Below, in pieces: positions 40,699 to 52,700 of a DNA stretch of 64,000 nucleotides (position 1 is its first letter; each line of letters starts with the position of its first letter). Made by a program: the position numbers and the translations under genes. The notes below the pieces were generated by a model. That model worked only from the letters and a program-made list of their open reading frames with translations, was not told the DNA's origin and ran no database searches. Location of the stretch: positions 7,986,459 through 8,050,458 of the forward strand of contig NC_070619.1 of the NCBI RefSeq assembly GCF_027172205.1, written 5' to 3'. Origin of the DNA: Podarcis raffonei (taxonomy: Eukaryota > Chordata > Lepidosauria > Squamata > Lacertidae).

Positions 40699-41157
40699 TA
40701 TATATAGGGTGCCTGCATTCCGCATGGACTGGTTGCAGGGCAACATGCGCAAATGGCTTTAAATACCTGTTGGGTCCATCAATTACCATGTAGCATATAT
40801 TCAACACACAAAAACAGCGACAATTTGTTGTTGACAAAGGACAGCTGGACATAGAAAGGGCCCCATTACCTTCAGTAGCTTAGGGCCTCGTTAAACCTAA
40901 ATCTGGCCCTGATAGGGGCTTGCGCATCATTGTTCTGGGTCTCTCTTACCTCCTTGCAAGGAAAGCTCTGTTGCAACGGAAAAATAAAAGATCTGCCTTG
41001 CTTTCTGGGAATCTTGCTTCCATCCATTCACCTCTGACCGATCATGGGCTTAGGAGACTCAGTTCCTTGGGGAGTTGGGAAGCAAAAGCCACCCCCCACC
41101 CCCATTTTTCGATAACACTACCCACTTTTGGAAGCACAGGTCTGACCTGTTTTCAAT

Positions 41158-41290
41158 GCTGTACCTTGGTTCTCAAACTTAATCCATTCCAGAAGTCTGT
41201 TCCAAAACCAAAGCATTCCAAAACCAAGACGTGCTTTCCATAGAAAGTAATGCAGAACGGATTAATCCATTCCAGACTTTTAAAAACAAC
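41158..41290. mobile_element. Tigger-like relic
   Basis: ACCTTGGTTCTCAAACTTAA and AACCAAGACGTGC pattern; decayed. Confidence 0.5.
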
Positions 41291-41369
41291 CCCTAAAACA
41301 GCAATTGAACATGAATTTTACGATCTAACGAGACCATTGATCCATAAAAGGAAAGCAATAATCAATGTA

Positions 41370-41727
41370 AAAGGTAAAGGTAAAGGGACCCCTGACCATT
41401 AGGTCCAGTCGTGACCGACTCTGGGGTTGCAGTGCTCATCTCGCTTTATTGGCCGAGGGAGCCGGCGTACAGCTTCCGGGTCACATGGCCAGCAGGACTA
41501 AGCCGCTTCTGGCGAACCAGAGCAGTATACGGAAACGCCATTTATCTTCCCGCTGGAGCGGTACCTATTTATCTACTTGCACTTTGACGTGCTTTCGAAC
41601 TGCTAGGTAGGCAGGAGCAGGGACCGAGCAACGGGAGCTCATCCCGTCGCGGGGATTCGAACCGCCAACCTTCTGATCGGCAAGTCCTAGGCTCTGTGGT
41701 TTAACCCACAGCGCCACCCGCGTCCCT
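41370..41727 (-). mobile_element. tRNA-derived SINE, full length
   Basis: 13-base duplication AATAATCAATGTA (41357-41369, 41728-41740). Confidence 0.93.
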
Positions 41728-41924
41728 AATAATCAATGTACTGTACTATAAAATAAATAACACAGTATGTTTCAGAGGGTGCGAAAGAAGGGCTTTGCAC
41801 CTTTATACAATATGCATGTGTGCTTGGGCCTAGGGTCTTTTGCCTCACCTTACTGACTCCCTGTTGCTACTCAGCTTCAAAAAAATAAAAAAATTAAGTG
41901 TCCCCGGATTCATTGAAAAGAATC

Positions 41925-42585
41925 TGGTAACCATTATCTAGGGGGTCTTGGTAGACCACAAGCTCAACTGTGAGTCAACAGTGTAATGCAGCAGCAAAAA
42001 AGGCTAATGCTATTCTAGGCTGCGTCAACAGAAGTCTAGGGAAGTCATAGTCCTGTTGTCTTCTGCTTTGGAACCTGGAGTTCCATGTCCAGTTCTGGGC
42101 CCCGCAATTTAAGAAGAATGCTGACAAGCTGGAACATGCGTTCAATATGCGTTCCATATGCGTTCCAAGACCATATAACACCGGTCTTGAAAGACCTACA
42201 TTGACTCCCAGTATGTTTCCGAGCACAATTCAAAGTGTTGGTGCTGACCTTGAAAGCCCTAAACGGCCTCGGTCCAGTATCCCTGAAGGAGCGTCTCTAC
42301 CCCCATCGTTTTACCTGGACACTGAGGTCCAGCACCGAGGGCCTTACTGCAAGAAGCCAAGTTACAGGGAACCAGGCAGAGGGCCTTCTTGGTGGTGGCG
42401 CCCTCCCTGTGGAACACCCTCCCACCAGATGTCAAAGAGAACAACAACTACCGGACTTTTAGAAGACATCTGAAGGCAGCCCTGTTTAGGGAAGCTTTTA
42501 ATGTTTGATGTATTACAGTGTTTTAATATTTTTTTGGAAGCCACCCAGAGTGGCTGGGGAAGCCCAGCCAGATGGACGGGGTATA

Positions 42586-42630
<45 letters not shown>

Positions 42631-43040
42631 TAGAGGAAGGCAACCAAAATGATCAAACCAAGCCTTATGAAGAGTGGTTGAAGGAGCTGGGTATGTCTAG
42701 CCTGGAAAAGCAGAGACTGAGAGGAGATATGAGAGGCATCTTCCTATATCTCAAGGGCTGTCACACAGGCTTGTTTTCTCCTGCTCTGCAGGGTAAGACT
42801 TGAACCTGTGGCTTCCATGTTACAGGAGACTAAACATCAGGAATAACTTCTCTGATGTTAAGAGCTGTTCGGCAGTGGAACGGTCTCCCTTGGGAAGTGG
42901 TGGTCTCTCCATCCTTGGATGTTTTTAAGCAGAGGTTGGACGACCATCTGTCCTGGATGCTTTCAGCTGAGATTCCTGCATGGCGGGGGGTTGGGCTAGA
43001 TGACTGCTGGGGTCCCCTCGAACTCTGCAATTGTACAGTT
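41925..43040 (+). mobile_element. CR1 LINE 3' region, split by an L2
   Basis: CR1 pieces 41925-42145 and 42630-43040 (CCAGTTCTGGGCCCCGCAAT; AACGGTCTCCCTTGGGAAGT; GGTCCCCTCGAACTCTGCAA). Confidence 0.85.
42146..42629 (+). mobile_element. L2-group LINE nested in CR1
   Basis: Frame LVLTLKALNGLGPVSLKERL, GCCTGGGGAAGCCCAGCC-type tail and (AAT)n. Confidence 0.88.
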
Positions 43041-43044
43041 CTAC

Positions 43045-43406
43045 GCGCGGGTGGCGCTGTGGGTAAAAGCCTCAGCGCCTAGGGCTTGCCGATCGAAAGG
43101 TCGGCGGTTCGAATCCCCGTGGCGGGGTGCGCTCCCGCTGCTCAGTCCCAGCGCCTGCCAACCTAGCAGTTCGAAAGCACCCCCGGGTGCAAGTAGATAA
43201 ATAGGGACCGCTTACTGGCGGGAAGGTAAACGGCGTTTCCGTGTGCTGCGCTGGCTCGCCAGATGCAGCTTTGTCACGCTGGCCACGTGACCCGGAAGTG
43301 TCTGCGGACAGCGCTGGCCCCCGGCCTCTTGAGTGAGATGGGCGCACAACCCCAGAGTCTGTCAAGACTGGCCCGTACGGGCAGGGGTACCTTTACCTTT
43401 ACCTTA
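43045..43406 (+). mobile_element. tRNA-derived SINE, second subfamily
   Basis: Head with B box GGTTCGAATCC. Ends GCCCGTACGGGCAGGGGTAC and CTTTACCTTTACCTTA. Confidence 0.92.
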
Positions 43407-43544
43407 GGATGAAAACCTTTCCCCATCCATCGCTAGCACTGGGACGCCACCTGGTGGCCTTTGCCAAATGTGCAAACATCAGCCACAGTTGGGTTTGTCT
43501 CCATCCATCTAGTGCTATGTGGTTTTTATTCCCGGGTCTATGAA

Positions 43545-43670
43545 TATATCAGGGCGGCACCTCAGAACACCTGCTTTGCATGCAGAAGGGTGAAATGCCT
43601 GTCATCTCTATGTAGCGCTGGGAAAGACTCTGCCTGAACTCCTCCACAGCTGCTGCTATTCAGTATAGCC
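43545..43670 (+). mobile_element. tRNA-Ala-like SINE relic
   Basis: ACCTGCTTTGCATGCAGAAG and GCGCTGGGAAAGACTCTGCC; the TGC-anticodon arm of tRNA-Ala followed by a body. Confidence 0.5.
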
Positions 43671-43690
43671 AGTATAGCCATGCCTGAGCT

Positions 43691-44037
43691 TAAAGGTAAA
43701 GTGACCCCTGACCATTAGGTCCAGTCGTGGCCGACTCTGGGGTTGCGGCGCTCATCTCGCTTTACTGGCCGAGGGAGCCGGCGTACAGCTTCCGGGTCAT
43801 GTGGCCAGCATGACTGAGCCGCTTCTGGCGAACCAGAGCAGCGCACGGAAACACTGTTTACCTTCCCGCCGGAGTGGTACCTATTTATCTACTTGCACTT
43901 TGACATGTTTTTGAACTGCTAGGTTGACAGGAGCAGGGACCGAGCAACGGGAGCTCACCCCGTCGCGGGGATTCGAACCGCCGACCTTCTGATCGGCAAG
44001 CCCTAGGCTCTGTGGTTTAGACCACAGCGCCACCCAC
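43691..44037 (-). mobile_element. tRNA-derived SINE, full length
   Basis: Complete minus-strand copy from the GGTAAAGTGACCCC tail to the CGCCACCC head. Confidence 0.92.
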
Positions 44038-44045
44038 GGGTGGAC

Positions 44046-44077
<32 letters not shown>

Positions 44078-44470
44078 TTATTACTTATACCCCGCCCATC
44101 TGACCGGGCTTCCCTAGACACTCTGGGCGGCTTTCAACAGGATATAAAAACAAAATAAAAGCTCAAACTTTAAAAACTTCTCTAAACAGGGCTGCCTTGA
44201 GATGTCTTTTAAAGATAAGATAGCTGCTTATTTCCTTCACATCTGAAGGGAGAGCGTTCCACAGGGCGGGTGCCACTACTGAGTAGGCCCTCTGCCTGGT
44301 TCCCTGTAACCTCACTTATCGCAGGGAGGGAACCCCCAGAAAGCCCTCGGAGCTGGACCACAGTGTCTGGGCTGAATGATGGGGGTGGAGATGCTCCTTC
44401 AGGGATACTGGGCCAAGGCCGTTTAAGGCTTTCAAGGTACGCACCTTTAAACTGTGCTCGGAAACATACT
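44046..44470 (-). mobile_element. L2-group LINE 3' end
   Basis: (AAT)n, TTACTTATACCCCGCCC, then coding-derived sequence to GTGCTCGGAAACATACTGG. Confidence 0.87.
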
Positions 44471-44704
44471 GGCCTTGATATAAAAATTAGAGACGCAAGG
44501 TGTCTATTTTTTTATTTTAATAACATTTCAGTTTCACTTACGATTGCATTTAACCTTTTAGATCAAATGCACGAAGGGAAGGGTTCAAATTTCTGGGCGA
44601 GTTTCCTGTGGGCCTGCATTTTGCAACCTTGTGCTCTCGGAAGAAACCCTATCGGACCTTGAAAGTGTTAAAGATTGCCCCTCCGGGATGTTATTTATGT
44701 ATGC

Positions 44705-45200
44705 TACTACAGCAGAGACATCACCTTGCCAACAAAGGTCCGTATAGTTAAAGCTCTGGTTTTCCCAGTAGTGATGTATGGAAGTGAGAGCTGGACCACA
44801 AAGAAGGCTGATCGCCGAAGAATGGATGCTTTTGAATTCTGGTGCTGGAGGAGACTCTTGAGAGTCCCATGGACTGCAAGAAGATCAAACCTCTCCATTC
44901 AGAAGGAAATCAGCCCTGAGTGCTCACTGGAAGGACAGATCCTGAAGCTGAGGCTCCAAGACTTTGGCCACCTCATGAGAAGAGAAGACTCCCTGGAAAA
45001 GACCCTGATGTTGGGAAAGATGGAGGGCACAAGGAGAAGGGGACGACGGAGGACGAGATGGTGGGACAGTGTTCTCGAAGCTACCAGCATGAGTTTGACA
45101 AACTGCGGCAGGCAGTGGAAGACAGGAGTGCCTGGCGTGCTCTGGTCCAGGGGGTCACGAAGAGGCGGACACAACTAAACAACTAAACAACAACAAACTA
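44705..45200 (+). mobile_element. BovB LINE 3' end
   Basis: [20 protein letters not shown] to the C-terminus, AACAACAAAC tail. Confidence 0.93.
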
Positions 45201-45267
45201 CAGTGGCAATAATGTTACTCGCCCCAGAATGGAAAAAGGAAAAAGTCCCAGCAAAGGAAAAATAGAT

Positions 45268-45600
45268 ACAAAACCCTTATGGAATATGCAGAAATGGTGA
45301 AACTTTTTATAAAAGAATGGAAACTGTTTACTGAATATTTACAGATAAACTGTAAACAGATCAGAACACTCGCAGGGCTATTGTAACAGCCTGCAGTTTC
45401 ATAAGAGAATATATTTAATGTAGACGAATAAATGAGCAAATTAAGCGAATTTGGAATATGCAGAAGATATTAAAAATAAATTTAGGGAACTGCAGAAAGA
45501 GGGGGAAGGAAGTCAAGTTTTGATACATCAAAATGATGGTAAATTTAGTGAGATGTATAAACCTGAAAAGCATATTTATTTATTTTTAAAAGAAATTTGT
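45268..45600 (+). mobile_element. L1 LINE 3' region
   Basis: Matches 17030-17345 over most of its length. Confidence 0.6.
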
Positions 45601-45917
45601 GGGCGCCCTTCATGGGGAATTTTGTGGGTGCTTGGGCACCCAGGGCCGCAGGGGAGTTGGCACCTACACATGTCAGGATCAGGGCCGGATTTCGGTTTGA
45701 TGAGGCCCTAATCTACTGAAGGTAATGAGGCCCTTTATATGTCCAGCTGTCCTTTGTCAACAACAAATTGTCACTGTTTTTTGTGTTGAATATATGCTAT
45801 ATGGTAATTTTTGGAACTAATAGGGATCTCAAGCCATTTGCACATAACAAAATATATATTTTATCAAAGTAATGGTTGAACTGAAATACAATTAAGAAGT
45901 ATATTAATAGTGAAATA

Positions 45918-46083
45918 CCGTATTTTTCTGTGTATAAAACTAGGTTTCCCTCCAAAAAAAATAATGTCAAAAAATAGGGGGCATCTAATACACTGACACA
46001 TCTACCCCCGTTTTCTAAATTTGAATCCCCCAAAATAGGGGGTGTCACATACATGGGGACGTCTTATTTTCGGAGAAATATGG
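45918..46083. mobile_element. TA-flanked MITE, other family
   Basis: CCGTATTTTTCTGTGTATAA and TTTTCGGAGAAATATGG ends. Internal AAAATAGGGGG repeated. The body differs from the GCTCTATAAGAC family. Confidence 0.65.
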
Positions 46084-46367
46084 TAATTATTAAGATCTAA
46101 CTTAAAATGATTTTTTATTCATAACAAACTTAATAACACAAACACATGGCAATAACAAAAGTTCTTTTAGAAACACATTTTACAAAGACTCATAATCTAG
46201 TCTCTAGAAACTTGCCGTAACATGAAATAACAATAGGTGTAAATATATGACGACTAATAATTGTAAATAGCTTTATTAACATGAAATTAAGTGTCATAAC
46301 CTGTACAATGCAGTTGTAGTTAATACAATGCATTTTAAAAATATAATATCAATACTGTATCACCATA

Positions 46368-46721
46368 AGGGACGTGGGTGGCGCTGTGGGTTAAACCACA
46401 GAGCCTAGGACTTGCCGATCAGAAGGTCGGCGGTTTGAATCCCCACAATGACGGGGTGAGCTCCCATTGCTCGTTCACTGCTGCTGCCAACCTAGCAGTT
46501 CAAAAGCACATCAAAGTGCAAGTAGATAAATAGGTACCGCTCCGGCGGGAAGGTAAACGGCGTTTCCGTGCGCTGCTCTGGTTCGCCAGAAGCGGCTTAG
46601 TCCTGCTGGCCACATGACCCGGAAGCTGTACGCCGGCTCCCTCGGCCAGTAAAGAGAGATGTGCACCGCAACCCCAGAGTCGGCCACGACTGGACCTAAT
46701 GGTCAGGGGTCCCTTTACCTT
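46368..46721 (+). mobile_element. tRNA-derived SINE, full length
   Basis: 15-base perfect duplication TACTGTATCACCATA (46353-46367, 46722-46736). Confidence 0.94.
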
Positions 46722-46910
46722 TACTGTATCACCATAGTAGTCCACTGATGGGCGGGGCCCATGACTTACATCATCGGAGCCTACAGAACACAAAACACTG
46801 TTGCTGTATCTAGGTTTCATTTTATTCTTTTTTCATCTTATGTATTTTGGAACTGTACATCCAGTTGTTTTTCCCCCTTTAATTTTTTAATCCCCCCCCC
46901 ATTTTATTTT

Positions 46911-47310
46911 GGAGTTGTCTGTTTATTCTGGAGTTGTTTGTTGTAAAGAATGTATATTATGTGAATAAAATAATAAAGGATGATAGAAGCAAAAAATAAT
47001 AATATTGTACTTACTTTTAAACTTGGTATGCAATGGGGTCCTTGCCAGATATTTCCATATAGCTTCCCAATTTATTTCCCCATACAATCAATGAATCCCA
47101 ATGTCTGATTTGATTTTGGAGCTGTCTGTTTACTTTGGAGTTGTTTGTTGTAAAGAATGTATATTATGTGAATCAATTAATAAAGATGATAAAGGCAAAA
47201 AAGAAAAGGAAAGTATTGTACTTTTAATCTTTGTATGCAATGGGGTCCTTGCCAGATATTTCCATATAGCTTCAAAATTTGTTTCCCCATGCAATCAACG
47301 AATCCCAATG
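46911..47310 (+). repeat. ~190-base tandem duplication in the hAT-like element
   Basis: Two copies from TTGGAGTTGTCTGTTTA through GGGGTCCTTGCCAGATATTT to AATCCCAATG, about 46911-47103 and 47104-47310. Confidence 0.85.
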
Positions 47311-47694
47311 TTATTTGTGCATAATTTTTTTTAGGGGCGAGCTATAGCTTGTTTAGCTTACAGGTATATTTTCATATACCTTCACAATTTATTTTCCCAT
47401 ACAATCAATAAATCCCAATGTTATTTGTGCATAATTTTTTTTAGGGGCGAGCTATAGCTTGTTTAGCTTACAGGTATATTTTCATATACCTTCACAATTT
47501 ATTTTCCCATACAATCAATAAATCCCAATGTTATTTGTGCATAATTTTTTTTAGGGGCGAGCTATAGCTTGTTTAGCTTACAGGTATATTTTCATATACC
47601 TTCACAATTTATTTTCCCATACAATCAACAAATCCCAATGTTTTTTGTGTATAGTTTTTTTTAGGGGCGAGCTGTAGCTTGTTTAGCTTACACG
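47301..47694 (+). repeat. 110-base tandem array (about 3.6 copies)
   Basis: AATCCCAATG recurs at 47301, 47411, 47521 and 47631, exactly 110 bases apart. Units contain GGGGCGAGCTATAGCTTGTT. Copies 1-3 are almost identical, so the expansion is recent. Confidence 0.95.
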
Positions 47695-48260
47695 TAAACC
47701 CGGCGCCGCAGGTCAGGATACCCAAGCATCCTTTTTTTACCTGGCGATGGAAGGAACACGCGTCTCCAAAAACGCACGCGCGCGCCCCACTCCTTTCCGA
47801 CGGCGCCGTTGCCCTTTTAAGAGCGCGCGCGTTGCAGTCGAAGAGGGAGGGTGCTTCTTCCTCGGAAGAGCCACTGGAAAAAAAGAGGGTTTTTTTTTTA
47901 AGGGGGGGGGGAGAGAGAGAAAAGCAAGGAGGGAGGGTCTCCTGGAGCCCGCCCGGAGGAGCCATCACCGCGGCGGCGTCGAGCCTGGCGCGCCCGCCGC
48001 TTCCTGGAGCCGAGGAGCCTTGAGGGCGCCATGCGGCGATGCTCCCCGGGGTGGCGGCCCCGATCCTGCCTCTAGTTGCAGGTGCGGACCCCCCCTCCCA
48101 CCGGAGACGCCGGAGAGACCCCCCCTCCAGCCAGCCATGTACGCCAAAGGGAAAGGCTCCGGCGTACCTTCCGACGGGCAGGCGCGAGAGAAGTGAGTTG
48201 GAAACCCCCTCCTTCCCTCCCTCCCCCCGAAAAAAAACCCACGACCACCCCGACAAGACC
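47690..48260 (+). promoter_or_regulatory. SSBP4: SSBP4 CpG-rich promoter and 5' UTR
   Basis: Dense CpG (GCGCGCGC runs, CGGCGCCG, CGCGGCGGCG) begins abruptly after the A/T-rich tandem array ends near 47694 and spans the start codon. No TATA box is seen. This is the pattern of a housekeeping-type CpG-island promoter. The exact transcription start cannot be read from sequence. Confidence 0.7.
48137..48192 (+). CDS. SSBP4: SSBP4 coding exon 1
   Basis: ATG in a GC-rich context (CAGCCATGT), 18 codons plus two bases, donor GAGAA|GTGAGT. The residues match the SSBP family start ([16 protein letters not shown]). Confidence 0.95.
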
Positions 48261-49734
48261 CCTTTCTTTGGAAATCTAGAGACGCCCCCCCCCAAATAAT
48301 CAGGTCAGTGCCTCTCAGCCTAGACCCTCACCACGCACACAAAAAATGAAAGCCTAAAACTTCTAAGGTGGAGTTTCTCCTCCCCAAAATACCCCCCCTT
48401 GGAAATTTGGGGGTCTTTCCCCCCCATATCAGCTCCACTCACCTCCCCCCACCCGAGAAAAACGCACTCCTGAAACTTCCTCGCTTTTCAGACGGTGGAA
48501 CGCCTTACCAAATATCAGTTTGCCAAATATCAATCTACCTAAAATTTGGGCACCCCCGTCTCCCCCCAAAATCAGCCCGGTTTCACTCACCCCCCTTCCC
48601 CACTCCAAATGCTCTCCCGAAACTTCCCAGCGGGAGTTTTATCAGGCAGCGGGACCCCCTCCCCAAAAAGACACCCCCCCCCCCCGAAACATCAATTTCC
48701 TTTGGAGATTTGGGGAGCCCGTTTCCCAAAATCAGCCCAACTCCTCTCTGCAAACTTCCAGTGTCGAGTTCCCCAGGTGGAGGAACCCGCCCCCCCCATG
48801 AATCAGAAGGAGGCCTGGGGGGTGTTTCAAAGCTGGGGGGGTGTCCTGACCTGCCTCCCCACCCCTTTATTTCCCTAGCAATTCAGGGGCTCTGTCAAAA
48901 GGAAAATTAGTTTTTGGGGGGTTAGCTATGGGTTTGTGTGTGGTTTCATGGATAGGGCCACAACAGAGAGGGGGACTTTGGAGTTGGGGGGGCAGAGAGG
49001 GTCTGAAAGTATTTCTGGGGGGGAGGTGAAAAGAGGGAGTGGGGGCAGAGAGTGTGTGTCACCCCCCCAAAAAAATATGGGTGTGCACTGGACCTTAGAG
49101 GGTGTTGTCAAGTTGAGATGACCTGCTCTTAACTTGCTTTCCCCCAAAATGTTTGGGAGACCTGGTGAACAGTTCAGGGGGGGGCATGCAAGACCATTTG
49201 GGGGGGCTGCATCCAGCGACATCCAGCAGTCATCCTGGACATTATAATTTTTTTGAGATGATGGGGCTCTGAACAAGGGCTAATGGCAAGTTGACTAGAG
49301 CACAAGTCTTCGTCCCCAATTCCCTGGCCTCCCCCCCAAAAAAATTCAGCCCTAAAGGGGGAACTCTGAGCAATGGTGATGGCTAAGAATCAAGCCCCCA
49401 CCCACAGGCGCAGTCTACCTGTGGCTTACCAGGCACTGAGCCGTGAATTGGCCATCCCCACATATGGAATTTAGGATCTGCGTTTCGGATTCAAATGTCT
49501 GTGCATTGCATATTTATATTGTTTTTTTTGGGGGGGGTGTTATAGAATTGTAAAATTGTCGCGCTGGAAGGGACCGCGGAAGTCCTCTAGCCTACTTTTA
49601 GAGAAGACATCTGAAGGCAGCCCTGTTTAGGGAAGCTTTTAATGTTTGACGGACTGTTGTATTTTAATATTTTGTTGGAAGCCGCCCAGAGTGGCTGGGG
49701 AAGCCCAGCCAGATGGGCGGGGTATAAATAATAA

Positions 49735-49773
<39 letters not shown>

Positions 49774-52700
49774 TATTACCCCTTCCAATGTAGCCAGTCC
49801 CTAACCAGCTGAGCTACTATCCAGTTGTTTATTTTGCTGTAACAATTTTTAGTTTCGTTTCGCTCCAGAGTTTGCCGAAATGGTTATTTTATTTTATTTT
49901 CCAGGGGAAAGCGTATATTGTTTTTCCCCTTTATCCGAGATGCCTAGCTTTGCAGAGTTAGAAGTCCAGAAGTCATTTAGTCCAGCCCAAAGCTGTAAAG
50001 GTTTCCCTTTTTTAAAGGGAAATTCCCTTATTCCAAATAAGATTCCTCGCAAGAAAAGGGGAAAGTTGACCGCTATGGTCCAGCCTCCTGCAATGCGAGA
50101 ATTACAACTCGCCCCGCGTTAGGTTTTTTCTCCCACAAAGCGGCCTATAAATTTATTAAATAGGCGCTGTGGGTTAAACCACAGAGCCTAGGGCTTGCCG
50201 ATCAGAAGGTCGGCGGTTCGAATCCCCGCAATGATGGGGTGAGCTCCCGTTGCTCGGTCCCTGCTCCTGCCCACCTAGCAGTTCGAAAGAACCTCAAAGT
50301 GCAAGTAGATAAATAGGTACCGCTCCGGCGGGAAGGTAAACGGCGTTTCCGTGCGCTGCTCTGGTTTGCCAGAAGCAGCTTAGTCCTGCTGGCCACATGA
50401 CCCGGAAGCTGTACGCCGGCTCCCTTGGCCAATAAAGCGAGATGAGTACCACAACCCCAGAGTCGGCCACGACTGGACCTAATGGTCAGGGGTCCCTTTA
50501 CCTTTACCTTACTGATCATATGTGGCATTTGGAGTCTCCGCATGCCAGGTGATTTGCCCCGATCCAACAGAACCATCTCCAACCCTACAGAGCCTTGGGG
50601 GGGGGGAGTCTCAGTTAAACCCCCCAGGCACAGGGAATGGAGTTTGTGGTCTTGCCTGGACCCCCAACTCCCTCCATCGCTGACCATTGGCCATGCTGGC
50701 TCACTGGGAATTCGAGGTACCCAACACCCAGAGAGGATAGCAGGCTTCCTAACATAGGAAGATCACTGGGGTAGGATCAGGCCCAAGGGGGCAGGTCCAG
50801 TTCGGCTGCCCCCGTGTCCAAACAGCTGCCCCCCATAGGGGAATCGACTCTCCCCACAGAGGCGGACTTTGGTAATATGCTGCCCTGAGCGAGGACAAAA
50901 TATGGCACCCCCAAAAATATATATATACAGCTATAGTCATACAGCGGTTGGCACTGTGGGTTAAACCACAGATACTAGGGCTTGCCGATCAGTTCGAATC
51001 CCCACTACGGGGTGAGCTCCCGTTGCTCGGCCCCTGCTCCTGCCAACCTAGCAGTTCAAAAGCACGTCAAAGTGCAAGTAGATAAATAGGTACCGCTCTG
51101 GCGGGAAGGTAAACGGCGTTTCCGTGCGCTGCTCTGGTTCGCCAGAAGTGGCTTAGTCCTGCTGGCCACATGACCTGGAAGCTGTACGCCGGCTCCCTCG
51201 GCCCATAAAGCAAGATGAGCGCCGCAACCCCAGAGTCGGTCATGACTGGACCTAATGGCCAGGGGTCCCTTTACGTTTACCTATATTCATACAGGTACCT
51301 AATGAGAAGATTCATGAATGCACCAAAATGAATGACAGTGTTACCTTGGTTCTCAAATGCCTTGGTTCTCAAACAACTTGGAACCCAAACAGGGCAAACA
51401 CGGAAGGAAATGTTCCGGTTTGCGAACTTTATTCGGAAGCCGAACATGCTCCGTTTTGAGTGTCGCGCTTCCGATTTGAGTGTTACGCTGAGGTCTTGTC
51501 TGTTTTTGCTACAGTGGTACCTCGGGTTACAGACACTTCAGGTTACAGACTCCGCTAACCCAGAAATAGTACCCCTAAGAACTTTGCTTCAGGATAAGGA
51601 CAGAAATCATGCGGCGGCAGCAGGAGGCCCCAATAGCTAAAGTGGTGCTTCAGGTTAAGAACAGTTTCAGCTTAAGAACAGACCTCCTAAACGAATTAAG
51701 TACTTAACCCGAGGTACCACTGTCGTTGCGGCACTTTTGCGACTGCGTGGAACCCAGTTCAGCTACTGATGGATGGGTGGTGTGACTGCAGCACGTTGTT
51801 TATCGATTTCGTTTTGTGGATCGACGGTCTCGTTCAATAGTGAAATTTGCATGAAATTGCTGTTTGAGGGGTTGTTTTTAAAAGTCTGGAACCGATTAAT
51901 TCGTTCTGCATTGCTTTCTGTGGGAAAGCAGCGCGCCTTGGTTTTGGAATGCTTTGGTTTTGGAACGGAATTTCCGGAACGGATTAAGTCTGAGAACCAA
52001 GGGACCACTGCATTGTGAAAATAGGGAATATATGCTGGTGCTGCTGCTGTTGCTGTTGCTGTTGTTGTTGTTATGCTAAAAGGTAAAGGGACCCCTGACC
52101 ATTAGGTCCAGTCGTGCCCGACTCTGGGGTTGCAGCGCTCATCTCGCTTTACTGGCCGAGGGAGCCGGCGTCCAGCTTCCGGGTCATGTGGCCAGCAGGA
52201 CTAAGGCGATTCTGGCGAACCAGAGCAGCGCACGGAAACGCCGTTTACCTTCCCGCCGGAGTGGTACCTATTTATCTACTTGCACTTTGACGTACTTTTG
52301 AACTGCTAGGTTGGCAGGAGCAGGGACCAAGCAACGGGAGCGCACCTCGTTGTGGGGATTTGAACCGCTGACCTTCGGATCGGCAAGTCCTAGGCTCTGT
52401 GGTTTAACCCACAGCGCCACCCATGTCCTTGTTGTTATGCTAGCATCCTGTATAGTAAAAGCTGTTCTGCACTGGAACAGACTCCCTCTGGAGGTGTTCT
52501 CCATCCTTGGAGGTTTTTAAGCAGAGGTTTGAAGCACATCTTGCCTTGCATTCTTCAGCTGAAGTTCCTGCATTGCAAACTCCACGATTTTACGGTTATT
52601 CAGGTCCATGAGGACTAGGACCCTGGATCATAGCTGAGCAATGAAAGCACATCCTTATGCATTGTGTGTTTTGCTATCTTGCATTTTCCTGCTGTGAACC

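Larger units (their letters stand above)
39051..40914 (+). mobile_element. hAT-like non-autonomous element, filled with four later insertions
   Basis: Starts CAGTGCAGGATTTATGTATA and ends CCTAAATCTGGCCCTGA. Its own sequence (39051-39199, ~39552-39588, 39842-39874, ~40706-40914) matches, in reverse, the element at 45684-47694. A SINE, a solo LTR, a BovB and a second-type SINE sit inside. No transposase frame. Confidence 0.7.
45684..47694 (-). mobile_element. hAT-like non-autonomous element with amplified end
   Basis: Starts CAGGGCCGGATTTCGGTTTG, reverse complement of the end of the element at 39051. Contains a TA-flanked MITE, a SINE, a ~190 base duplication and a 110 base tandem array. No transposase frame. 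Confidence 0.7.

Noticed and set aside
43435-43460. CTCF-like site GCCACCTGGTGGC
   Set aside because: The motif resembles a CTCF core but is a single short match and may belong to a repeat; not enough to call.
47609-48295. 228-codon minus-strand open frame across the CpG island
   Set aside because: Low-complexity GC-rich translation opposite SSBP4 exon 1; no family features.
48368-48910. Proline-rich open frames of up to 180 codons in SSBP4 intron 1
   Set aside because: They arise from C tracts in a non-coding degenerate repeat; frames shift at every tract and there is no conserved motif.
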